A DNA stretch of 64,000 nt, from the NCBI GenBank assembly GCA_947503285.1, contig CANNDD010000010.1, positions 1-64,000 of the forward strand, read 5' to 3'. The notes beneath the pieces are model-generated. The model was not told the DNA's origin and ran no database searches. It saw nothing but the letters and a program-made list of their open reading frames with translations. Shown here piece by piece: positions 51,471 to 61,068 of this stretch (its first letter is position 1; the number at the start of each line of letters is the position of its first letter). Origin of the DNA: an uncultured Croceitalea sp. Lineage in GTDB: Bacteria > Bacteroidota > Bacteroidia > Flavobacteriales > Flavobacteriaceae. The position numbers and the translations under genes were made by a program.

Positions 51471-52417
51471 TCTTTAAACTCAACGGTCGTTTGTCGCTCC
51501 CTATTAACACTTAGTTTCGTTACATCGGGCCTAGAATAGTGACCGACAGGATCAAAGTTTTGACGCTCTTGGTAAACCCGATTAAAATCTAAGGTGTGGT
51601 AAAGCAAGCCTTCTTTATTGACAACAGGCTCTAACAACCACTCCCCATCTGGCCCTGCGATACAAGAACCGCCATTTCCTAAAACCGATGGCATTTTTTC
51701 AATCATCTCATTCAAATGGGGCGTATCTGCCGGAAAATCAGTTTTTGTCATTATTGACGAAACTGAAATCACATAACTTCTGCTCTCCCTGGCTATGAAT
51801 CGAGTGATATCTTTCGTATTGTTCAAATTACCGGGCCAAACGGCAACATGTAGGTTTTCTCCTTGCCCATACAATGCGGCTCTTGGTAAGGGCATCCAAT
51901 TTTCCCAACAATTGAGGCCTCCAACGGTAAATTGCTTTAAAGGATGTACCTGCAGGCCATTTCCATCACCAGGAGCCCATGTCAGACGTTCATCGTAAGT
52001 AGGTTGTAATTTTCGGTGTACCGATTTAATCTTACCCTCCGCATCAATATAGACCAGTGAGCAATAAATACTATGCCCACCTCGGTCTTTGGCCCGTTCC
52101 ATGATACCCAAATAAATTGCAATCGCATGTTCCTTAGCCAATTGACAAATCGTATCCAACTCGCCTGCCTCTATTTGAACGGCATTTTTGACGTAATGAC
52201 CGTGTAATTCTTTATTTATGTTTAAATCCCAGGCCGCACCTTCGGTATAAGCCAACCAAAATGGATACCCAGGCAAGAGGGCTTCCCCGAAAATGATGAG
52301 TTCACTCTTGTTCTGAGCTGCCTCAATGATAGTATCTTCTATCTTTTCGATGGTCGAACTTTTAGCTAGCCATACCGGGGCAATTTGCGCCAAGGCAACG
52401 TTTAATAAATTTTCCAT
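51467..52417 (-). CDS. Nitrilase / carbon-nitrogen hydrolase
   Basis: This 316-residue enzyme has the complete triad: Glu45 in FGEALLPGYP, Lys136 in HRKLQPTY and Cys170 in GLNCWENWMP. The CWENWMPL context is typical of true nitrilases that turn nitriles into acids. Substrate is unknown. Its start is at base 52417, touching the stop of the prenyltransferase gene, so it may be co-transcribed with it although the functions look unrelated. Confidence 0.88.
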   Translation of the reverse strand: MENLLNVALAQIAPVWLAKSSTIEKIEDTIIEAAQNKSELIIFGEALLPGYPFWLAYTEGAAWDLNINKELHGHYVKNAVQIEAGELDTICQLAKEHAIAIYLGIMERAKDRGGHSIYCSLVYIDAEGKIKSVHRKLQPTYDERLTWAPGDGNGLQVHPLKQFTVGGLNCWENWMPLPRAALYGQGENLHVAVWPGNLNNTKDITRFIARESRSYVISVSSIMTKTDFPADTPHLNEMIEKMPSVLGNGGSCIAGPDGEWLLEPVVNKEGLLYHTLDFNRVYQERQNFDPVGHYSRPDVTKLSVNRERQTTVEFKD

Positions 52418-53322
52418 TATAAAATTCGATTTAGAACTAAATCCACATCAATTAACAAAATACTGAAAACACCTGCAATGATGATAAACTTTAAAATATT
52501 ATGCAACCAAACGTAATGTGTTTTTCCTTTTGAGGCCCATAATAAAATTACGAACAGTAAGAGTAGTAAAAGCCCTCCTGCGAAATATAGGTACATGTAA
52601 CCGACATCAAATACGGTGATGAGCAAATATCCCGGAATGGCGGTCAAAACAATCAAAAATGTAATCAGTGATTTTGAGACTATTGCTCCATACAATAAGG
52701 GTACTGTTTTGTAGTTTTGAGCAAGGTCGCCCGCCATATTTTCTAAATCTTTCACCATTTCTCGAGCTAAAATCAACAGAAACAAAAACAGGGCATGGAC
52801 GAATATGACAGTCTCAAAGTTTTTATAATAGACAAAGACCACAAAAAAAGGAGCTATGGCCAAGGTTGCCGAAACCAAGTTACCAAGCAATGGAATGCGT
52901 TTTAGCTTATGGGAATACAACCATATTCCAAAAATATAAGCCGAGAAGAACAGTACGGCGCGAAAAGAAATATAACTGGCAGCAAAAACGGATAAAAAGT
53001 TTAAAATGAAGTACGTAGTTAATTTAAACCGCTGGCTCACCAAACGATCCAACATACTTTTTGTTGGCTTATTGATCAAGTCTTTTTCGGCGTCATAAAA
53101 GTTATTAATGATATAACCGGAAGCGATTACCAAGGCAGAGGCAGTAACGATCAAAAAAAGGTTAACATCTAAAATCACCTGCCTTAGTGGCAAATTGGGT
53201 GATAGTATGTAAATGGATGCGAGATACTGTGCCAAGGTTATCATCAGTATATTATAACCCCGTACCACAGAAAATAGACTCAATAACTTATAAAGTAAGA
53301 GTTTATTTTTTCGAGTAAGCAT
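52417..53322 (-). CDS. UbiA-family prenyltransferase, GGGP geranylgeranyltransferase-like
   Basis: This 301-residue integral membrane protein has about eight spans and both Asp-rich motifs: NNFYDAEKDLINKP near residue 88 (NxxxDxxxD) and DLENMAGDLAQNY near 190. In flavobacteria this gene sits with mevalonate kinase and diphosphomevalonate decarboxylase and is annotated as geranylgeranylglycerol-phosphate geranylgeranyltransferase, an archaeal-type lipid enzyme. Its true product in this lineage is not established. It is downstream of the mevalonate kinase gene with 9 bases between them. Confidence 0.85.
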   Translation of the reverse strand: MLTRKNKLLLYKLLSLFSVVRGYNILMITLAQYLASIYILSPNLPLRQVILDVNLFLIVTASALVIASGYIINNFYDAEKDLINKPTKSMLDRLVSQRFKLTTYFILNFLSVFAASYISFRAVLFFSAYIFGIWLYSHKLKRIPLLGNLVSATLAIAPFFVVFVYYKNFETVIFVHALFLFLLILAREMVKDLENMAGDLAQNYKTVPLLYGAIVSKSLITFLIVLTAIPGYLLITVFDVGYMYLYFAGGLLLLLLFVILLWASKGKTHYVWLHNILKFIIIAGVFSILLIDVDLVLNRIL

Positions 53323-53331
53323 GTAGATTTT

Positions 53332-54264
53332 TTAGAAGTTGTAAACCACTTCTAAGTTATGGCCCTTCAACGATGTTCTCGCCTTTTGAATATCTTCGGT
53401 AAAACCCAAAATATAACCCCCACCACCTGAACCACAAAGTTTCAGATAATAGTCGTTGGTCTCTATACCTTTTTTCCAAAGTTCATGAAACTGCGCTGGT
53501 ATCATTGGTTTAAAATGGTCCAAGACTACATGTGATAACTGTTTCACATGCCCGAACAAACCTTTTACGTCACCATTTAAAAAATGGTCTACACACGCAT
53601 CGGTATGCTTTACAAATTTTTCTTTAAGCATACTACGAAATCCCTCATGTTTCATTTGCTCCATGAAAATCTGTACCATTGGTGCAGTTTCACCAGTTAT
53701 ACCGCTGTCCAGTAAAAATACGGCGCCTTTGCCTTCCTTATTTTGTGTTGGTAGGCTCGTAGACTCAATATTATCTTTTGAATTGATAAGAATAGGTAGG
53801 CTCAAATAGCTGTTCAAAGGATCTAAACCCGAAGATTTACCATGAAAAAAAGATTCCATTTGACCGAAAATAACCTTTAATTTCAACAGCTTCTCACGGG
53901 TCAAATTTTCTAAAACGGTAATCTTGTCTAAAGCATATTTATCGTAAATAGCGGCAACCAATGCACCACTACTGCCAACACCATAACCTTGTGGAATGGA
54001 ACTGTCAAAATACATTCCGTTGGCTACGTCCGTTCTTAACGCCTGCATATCAAATTGAACCAATTCATCAGATGCAATACCAGCCAAATAGTCCGCAAAT
54101 TTAGATAGGCTTTCGTTAGAATGTTTGGCTTCTTCCGATGGATTATCGTCCGTTTTTAAAGCTCCTTTAAAAAAATTATAGGGTATGGAGAGTCCTTTCG
54201 AATCTTTAATAATACCGTATTCCCCGAACAATAAAATCTTAGAATAAAATAATGGTCCTTTCAT
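53332..54264 (-). CDS. mvk: Mevalonate kinase (GHMP kinase)
   Basis: This 310-residue GHMP kinase has FYSKILLFGEYGIIKDSKGLS at the N-terminus, the ATP loop IPQGYGVGSSGALVAAIYD near residue 88, HGKSSGLDPLNS near 140 and a C-terminal CGSGGGGYILGF. Together with the decarboxylase upstream it belongs to the mevalonate route to isopentenyl diphosphate. A GTG at 54300 would extend it by 12 residues, but that codon lies almost at the predicted transcription start, so the ATG at 54264 is preferred. Confidence 0.88.
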   Translation of the reverse strand: MKGPLFYSKILLFGEYGIIKDSKGLSIPYNFFKGALKTDDNPSEEAKHSNESLSKFADYLAGIASDELVQFDMQALRTDVANGMYFDSSIPQGYGVGSSGALVAAIYDKYALDKITVLENLTREKLLKLKVIFGQMESFFHGKSSGLDPLNSYLSLPILINSKDNIESTSLPTQNKEGKGAVFLLDSGITGETAPMVQIFMEQMKHEGFRSMLKEKFVKHTDACVDHFLNGDVKGLFGHVKQLSHVVLDHFKPMIPAQFHELWKKGIETNDYYLKLCGSGGGGYILGFTEDIQKARTSLKGHNLEVVYNF

Positions 54265-54308
54265 ATCCCCTGTTTGTGAAAAACTATTTTGTTTAATCAC
54301 TTATAGTA

Positions 54309-54338
54309 TAAAGATAAACAAAGTGGCTTCCAAACCAA
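54309..54338 (-). promoter_or_regulatory. Promoter of mevalonate kinase
   Basis: On the minus strand, TTG (complement of 54336-54338), 19 bases and TATCTTTA (complement of 54309-54316) match the consensus except for the last base. Transcription should start near 54302 and cover the kinase, prenyltransferase and perhaps nitrilase genes. Confidence 0.6.
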
Positions 54339-54395
54339 AAGTTTCTTTATTTGTTTGACTTATCATTAACAGCTAACGTTCGATACCATTGAAAA

Positions 54396-55493
54396 TTATC
54401 CTATTGCTGTTGAAAGCTGTTTTGCCCCTTTTCCAATTCGATCACAAATATAGTGCCCGTTTTCACAGTACGCAACCAATTCATCTTGAATAAATTGAAT
54501 CGCTTTTTCCTTAGCGCTCTCAGGGTATAGGACATGTACATTTGCCCCGGCATCCAACGTAAAACACATTGGTGTTTTCGTAGCATCACGAAATGCCCAT
54601 ATTCGATTGATTATTTCCAGTGTGTTTGGTTTCATCAGTATAAAATAGGGCAAACTTGTCATCATCATAGCATGTAACGTCAGTGCCTCACTCTCTACAA
54701 TTTCCATGAAACTATTTAAATCCCCAGAAGCAAAAATACTTTTCAATTTATCCAGATTCTTGTGTGCTTGTGAAAATCTTTCTTTGGCGAAAGGATGTTC
54801 ATGCATCAAATCATGCCCTACGGTGCTACTGACCGTTTTCTGGCCTTTATGCACCAATAAAATGGTATCATGAAAATTTCTAAAATTTCCATGTACTTCA
54901 AATGGGTAATGGATGCCAAATAAATCGGAACTATTCGGTATGTGTGGTGAACTACCCCACTGAATCAAATCACCTTCAATACTTCTGCAAGCACTCCCCG
55001 AACCCAACCTTGCCAAAAAAGAAGCCTTTTTATAGAAGAAATCATCTTTGATATCAGGTCTGATCTTCTTTTCAATGGACATTAAACAAAGTGCCAAGGC
55101 TGCCATACCACTGGCAGATGAAGCAATACCACTGCTATGGGGAAAAGAATTTGAGGTTTCAATGGTGAATTCATAATTCTTTAAAAATGGAAGGAACCTT
55201 TCCGTTCGTTTAAAGAAAGTATGGATCTTTGGTTTGAAATCTTCTTTGAGTTTACCCTCAAAGTACAATTCGAATTGAAAATCTGCCGCACTATTTTCAA
55301 GTCTCGTATATGTAATTGAAGTTGTTGTTGCACAAGCATCCAACGTAAAACTTATCGAAGGATTTGCTGGAATTTGGTTTTCTTTTTTGCCCCAGTACTT
55401 TACTAGGGCAATATTACTAGGGGCTTTCCAACATACTTTTCCAAGCATGGGGAGCGCCAACTTGCCTGTTAATACAAAATCATTCTCGGTCAT
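54396..55493 (-). CDS. mvaD: Diphosphomevalonate decarboxylase
   Basis: This 365-residue GHMP-fold enzyme has APSNIALVKYWGKK near residue 25, SFPHSSGIASSASGMAALAL near 115 (phosphate loop) and GSGSACRSIEGDLIQWG near 160. The late DAGANVHVLYP near 325 is where the catalytic Asp is found in this family. It makes isopentenyl diphosphate from mevalonate diphosphate. A TATATTTG element lies at 55512-55519 on its coding strand. The gene is separated from mevalonate kinase by 131 bases with its own promoter. Confidence 0.93.
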   Translation of the reverse strand: MTENDFVLTGKLALPMLGKVCWKAPSNIALVKYWGKKENQIPANPSISFTLDACATTTSITYTRLENSAADFQFELYFEGKLKEDFKPKIHTFFKRTERFLPFLKNYEFTIETSNSFPHSSGIASSASGMAALALCLMSIEKKIRPDIKDDFFYKKASFLARLGSGSACRSIEGDLIQWGSSPHIPNSSDLFGIHYPFEVHGNFRNFHDTILLVHKGQKTVSSTVGHDLMHEHPFAKERFSQAHKNLDKLKSIFASGDLNSFMEIVESEALTLHAMMMTSLPYFILMKPNTLEIINRIWAFRDATKTPMCFTLDAGANVHVLYPESAKEKAIQFIQDELVAYCENGHYICDRIGKGAKQLSTAIG

Positions 55494-55511
55494 TCAAAAA
55501 ACCATTTAAAA

Positions 55512-55519
55512 CAAATATA
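55512..55519 (-). promoter_or_regulatory. -7 element upstream of mvaD
   Basis: TATATTTG (complement of 55512-55519) matches TAnnTTTG exactly and lies 19 bases before the ATG. No TTG was found at the standard distance. Confidence 0.5.
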
Positions 55520-55585
55520 AATGAACTCTGAGGAAGGTAGTGCCCAATTCAAATTAATTAGTATTTTAGTAGGATTCGCACTACT

Positions 55586-56059
55586 ATGAAAAGTAAAATT
55601 ATAAAGATAGCCATAGCAGTCGTTATTTGTTTGCTGATAGGTTTTCTATCGAGTTTTGCAACACAGAGCTCTGTTAACGATTGGTATGTAACCCTTAACA
55701 AACCAAGCTTTAACCCACCCAATTGGTTATTTGCCCCCGTTTGGACCGTGCTCTATATTTTAATGGGTATCGCTGCCGGCATCGTTTGGGTAAAGGGATA
55801 TTACCATGTTTGGGTTAAAACGGCATTATATCATTTCGGATTTCAACTTTTGCTCAACGCCTTGTGGAGCATTGTATTTTTTGGACTAAAAAATCCGTTG
55901 GCGGCCCTTTTTATCATTTTAGTATTGCTCACTATGATAGCACTTACCATTAAGTGGTTCAATGTGGTTAGTAAGAAAGCTGCACTTTTAATGGTCCCTT
56001 ACTTTATATGGGTTCTTTTTGCGACAATTCTGAATTTTTCAATCTGGCAATTGAATTAA
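55586..56059 (+). CDS. TspO/MBR family protein
   Basis: This 157-residue protein has five membrane spans. The TspO signature WYVTLNKPSFNPPNWLFAPV is followed by WTVLYILMGIAAGIVW, and conserved Trp residues follow (LNALWSIVFFGL, FNSIWQLN-like end). It binds porphyrins or sterol-like ligands in other bacteria. It is divergent from mvaD, a neighbourhood repeated in many flavobacteria. Confidence 0.92.
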   Translation: MKSKIIKIAIAVVICLLIGFLSSFATQSSVNDWYVTLNKPSFNPPNWLFAPVWTVLYILMGIAAGIVWVKGYYHVWVKTALYHFGFQLLLNALWSIVFFGLKNPLAALFIILVLLTMIALTIKWFNVVSKKAALLMVPYFIWVLFATILNFSIWQLN

Positions 56060-56105
56060 GTTCAAATACCGACCTATGAACGCGCCCAATATCATTGAAG
56101 CAATC

Positions 56106-56627
56106 TTAAGACGCCATTTCAAGCATTTTTCGCATGGTATTTAGATTTCGTGTCGTTGCGATTATGTGAAGCTTTTTTTCAATAAGATTGTTATTCAATT
56201 TCGCCTTACCGGCCCCTTTCTTACAATTTAGATAGACACAATTTGATGTTACCACAAAATCTTCATTTTGAAATTCTAGTTTGTTGAATGCATCTACTAA
56301 ATCTTTGCCCGGACTTTCGAAGAATAAGGTAAAATAGAGGTTTTTTTCATCAAACTGTTGAAAAGGAATATTGTTTAAAACATGTTTTATCTCAGCAACG
56401 GTCAACGACAGCACAGGTACTTCAAAATCAAAGTTCTTTTTAATAATTTGCCCTACGCTATGCCCCACAGCTTCATCTTCGGATGTCAAAATAATATTAC
56501 CACTTTGAATATAGGTTTGAACATCTTTAAAACCCCCTTTGATTAGCGCATGCCTCAAATCAGCCATTTTTATTTTCTTTTGGCCGCTGACATTGATGCC
56601 ACGTAAAAAAAGTATCACTATTCCCAT
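56106..56627 (-). CDS. DUF1697 family protein
   Basis: This 173-residue cytosolic protein starts with ILFLRGINVSGQKKIKMADLR and contains GGFKDVQTYIQSGNIILTS, both typical of DUF1697; it ends with LHIIATTRNLNTMRKMLEM. No function is known for the family. It stands alone between two plus-strand genes. Confidence 0.88.
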   Translation of the reverse strand: MGIVILFLRGINVSGQKKIKMADLRHALIKGGFKDVQTYIQSGNIILTSEDEAVGHSVGQIIKKNFDFEVPVLSLTVAEIKHVLNNIPFQQFDEKNLYFTLFFESPGKDLVDAFNKLEFQNEDFVVTSNCVYLNCKKGAGKAKLNNNLIEKKLHIIATTRNLNTMRKMLEMAS

Positions 56628-56707
56628 TGATAACGCTTATTATTAAAAAACGACTAAAACTACTCTAATTAATTTTAGTAATTTACGGTTTCAATAATCA
56701 CTAAAAT

Positions 56708-58253
<1,546 letters not shown>

Positions 58254-58291
58254 AAAGAACTCTTTTAACTTTTAACTTTTAACAAAAAAAC

Positions 58292-59020
58292 ATGACCCCT
58301 TTCATTGCTGAAATCGTCGGTACTTTTCTGTTAATCTTGTTAGGATGTGGGGTTAACGCAAATGTTTCGTTGAATAAGACTTATGGCAGTGGTTCAGGTT
58401 GGATCGTTATCACCACAGGGTGGGCCTTAGCGGTTTATACAGGTGTGGTAGTTGCCGGACCTTACAGCGGAGCACATATGAATCCCGCAGTGACCATTGG
58501 TTTGGCCTGGGCAGGTGAATTTTCAATCTACGACGTACCCACTTATATTATAGGACAGTTCATTGGGGCCATGTTAGGGGCCTTCTTTGTTTGGTTAATG
58601 AACAAGGATCATTTCAATATTACTGAAGATGGAGACACTAAAAGAGGGGTCTTTTGTAACGCCCCCGCCATACCCAATCTATTTACGAATATGTTGACTG
58701 AAGTACTTGGGACTTTCGTCTTGGTCTTTGCGGTTCTTTACTTTACCGATGCTACCATTTCGGAAAACAATACCATCATAGGCCTAGGTTCTCTCGGCGC
58801 CTTACCTGTAGCCTTTATCGTCTGGGGAATTGGACTTTCACTTGGCGGTACCACAGGATATGCCATCAACCCAGCACGCGATTTGGGCCCAAGGATAATT
58901 CATGCCCTGGTACCGATAAAAAATAAAGGCTCAAATGGCTGGGGATACTCTTGGGTGCCGGTCGTGGGACCCATAGCTGGCAGCATTCTAGCCGCTATTG
59001 TAGCAGGTTTCTTGCAATAA
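58292..59020 (+). CDS. glpF: Glycerol facilitator / aquaglyceroporin
   Basis: This 242-residue MIP-family channel has six spans and both half-helix motifs: HMNPAVTIG near residue 66 and AINPARDLGPR near 190. The Asp after the second NPAR favours glycerol over water-only channels. It follows glpK and should supply its substrate. Confidence 0.93.
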   Translation: MTPFIAEIVGTFLLILLGCGVNANVSLNKTYGSGSGWIVITTGWALAVYTGVVVAGPYSGAHMNPAVTIGLAWAGEFSIYDVPTYIIGQFIGAMLGAFFVWLMNKDHFNITEDGDTKRGVFCNAPAIPNLFTNMLTEVLGTFVLVFAVLYFTDATISENNTIIGLGSLGALPVAFIVWGIGLSLGGTTGYAINPARDLGPRIIHALVPIKNKGSNGWGYSWVPVVGPIAGSILAAIVAGFLQ

Positions 59021-59023
59021 GAA

Positions 59024-60304
59024 TCAACAATCCGTTGCGATTGCTTGGGCGGCAAGATAAGCCCCGGTCCAGGCATTTTGAAAATTGAAGCCCCCGGTTA
59101 TGGCATCAACATTGATAACCTCCCCAGCAAAATAAACATTTGGTAGTTTCTTACTTTCAAATGTCTTGAAATCAATTTCTTTAAGATCAATACCACCTGC
59201 GGTAACGAATTCTTCCTTGAACGTACTTTTGCCTTGTACCCTAAACGAACATTTGGTCAGTTGTTCCGCCAAACTTTGAATTTTTTCTTTAGATACATCG
59301 GCCCATCTAATATCTGGCGCAATAGCTGCGGCTTTTACCAAATTATTCCATAAACGGCGAGGTATGTCAAACGCTTTTGTTTTGAAAACCGTCTTTTTTG
59401 CCTCTACCTGTTTAATTTCAAGTAATAGCCGCTCAGCAGAACCGGTGGTGTATTCAGGAAGCCAATTAATATGAACTCGAAAATTATACTTGAAATCATT
59501 CAGTAAATTGGCCCCCCAGGCCGATAATTTCAAAATTGCAGGTCCGCTCAAGCCCCAATGCGTTACCAAAACCGGCCCATCTGAAGTAAGTAAAGGCATT
59601 CGTTCTACTTTGCTCTTAAGTTTAATCGCTATTTTAGAATCGTAGTGTTTTTTCTGATATACTGCTGTCGTCACCTCGGTGCTGATCCCGGCAAGATTGT
59701 TGAGTCTGTCGTCATTGATATTGAAAGTAAACAATGAGGGTACTGGAGGTACGATCTGATGCCCAAGTTCTTCCAACTGTTTCCAAATTTTGGTACTACT
59801 ACCCGTTGCTATCACTATTTTTTTGGAGTGATAGTATTTGTTCTTCGTAGTGACCATCCAACCATCAGCAACCTCATCGGACCTTGAAAACGATTTGACT
59901 TGATAGTTTTTCAACACTTTTATTCCTAATCTTTCCGTTTCCTTTAAAAAACAATCAATTATGCTTTGAGAGCTATTGGATATTGGAAAAACCCGCCCAT
60001 CTTCTTCTACTTTTAGGGGTACACCCTTATCTTCAAAAAAAGTAATGACATCGGCCACACCATACCTGTGAAAAGGGCCCAAAAGCTCTTTTTTACCCCT
60101 AGGATAATTATTGGTCAATTCCTTAGGGTTAAATTCAGCATGGGTAACATTACATCGCCCACCACCAGAGACCTTCACCTTACCTAAAACGGTTTTGCCG
60201 CGTTCAAAAATCGCCACGGTCAATTTCGGATTTGCTTCGGCAATTTGAATGGCAGTATAAAAGCCTGCAGCGCCCCCACCAACGATTATGACATCAAAAA
60301 TCAC
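59024..60304 (-). CDS. HI0933-type FAD flavoprotein
   Basis: This 426-residue flavoprotein has VIIVGGGAAGFYTAI at the N-terminus, the VKVSGGGRCNVTH motif near residue 45 and the closing GEVINVDAITGGFNFQNAW near 395. These are diagnostic for the HI0933/BaiN-like family, whose physiological substrate is unclear. The start is GTG at 60304; its GTGA overlaps the stop of the phosphodiesterase gene, so the two are coupled. It ends 3 bases from the convergent glpF stop. Confidence 0.9.
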   Translation of the reverse strand: MIFDVIIVGGGAAGFYTAIQIAEANPKLTVAIFERGKTVLGKVKVSGGGRCNVTHAEFNPKELTNNYPRGKKELLGPFHRYGVADVITFFEDKGVPLKVEEDGRVFPISNSSQSIIDCFLKETERLGIKVLKNYQVKSFSRSDEVADGWMVTTKNKYYHSKKIVIATGSSTKIWKQLEELGHQIVPPVPSLFTFNINDDRLNNLAGISTEVTTAVYQKKHYDSKIAIKLKSKVERMPLLTSDGPVLVTHWGLSGPAILKLSAWGANLLNDFKYNFRVHINWLPEYTTGSAERLLLEIKQVEAKKTVFKTKAFDIPRRLWNNLVKAAAIAPDIRWADVSKEKIQSLAEQLTKCSFRVQGKSTFKEEFVTAGGIDLKEIDFKTFESKKLPNVYFAGEVINVDAITGGFNFQNAWTGAYLAAQAIATDC

Positions 60305-61056
60305 TTAATTCGATCGGGATAGTTAGTGAAAATACCGTCTACCCCAAACGCGACCATGCGCTTGATGTCATCAGGTTCGTTAACGGTATAGGTATAAACC
60401 TTAAAGCCAGCATCATGGATTTTCTTGATTTCATCTTGGGTCAGCGTTTTAAACCAAGGGTTTATGGCTATGGCATTCAATTCTTTGGCCATAGCTATAG
60501 CATCTTCCAATGGTTCATCTTCCATAAGTACCGCAATGGCAACATCCGCATTGCCCTTACGCACTTCTTTAAGTTCATTCCACTTAAAACTCGAAATGAC
60601 AAAATTGTCGGAAGACCACCCCCTTTTCTTAATATAAAAGTCAGTTATAAAATTAACTCGACTTGCAGTTCCCGAACCTTTTAGTTCGATATTCAGGGGC
60701 ACTTTATTGTCAATAAGCTTCAAAACATCTTGAAGTGTGGGTATGTTATGACCTCCATCTAAAACAACCTTCTTTAAATCAAAGAAATTGTACTCTTCAA
60801 TCGAGCCGACTGCATTCGACAATCGGTCCAATCGGTCATCATGAAAAACAACGGTTTCGCCACTATCAATATTAAATACGTCGATTTCAATCATATCAAC
60901 ACCTAAATCAATTGCCTTTTGAATAGAAGCCAAGGTATTTTCGGTTTCGTAGCCCATTGCGCCCCTATGACCAATTACCAGTGGTTTCTTTTCTCCCATT
61001 TTACAAGATTTTAAGGCTAAACAACAAACTAGGCCCAACAAAAAAAACTGTTTCAT
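60301..61056 (-). CDS. Glycerophosphodiester phosphodiesterase (lipoprotein)
   Basis: This 251-residue lipoprotein (LALKSC) has the GDPD TIM-barrel motifs IGHRGAMGYETENTLAS near residue 28, DMIEIDVF near 55 and VFHDDRLDRL near 70, plus NIELKGSG near 120. It hydrolyses glycerophosphodiesters to glycerol-3-phosphate, which fits the nearby glycerol genes. It is 12 bases after the GH13 gene on the same strand. Confidence 0.92.
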   Translation of the reverse strand: MKQFFLLGLVCCLALKSCKMGEKKPLVIGHRGAMGYETENTLASIQKAIDLGVDMIEIDVFNIDSGETVVFHDDRLDRLSNAVGSIEEYNFFDLKKVVLDGGHNIPTLQDVLKLIDNKVPLNIELKGSGTASRVNFITDFYIKKRGWSSDNFVISSFKWNELKEVRKGNADVAIAVLMEDEPLEDAIAMAKELNAIAINPWFKTLTQDEIKKIHDAGFKVYTYTVNEPDDIKRMVAFGVDGIFTNYPDRIK

Positions 61057-61068
61057 TTTTCAATTGAC

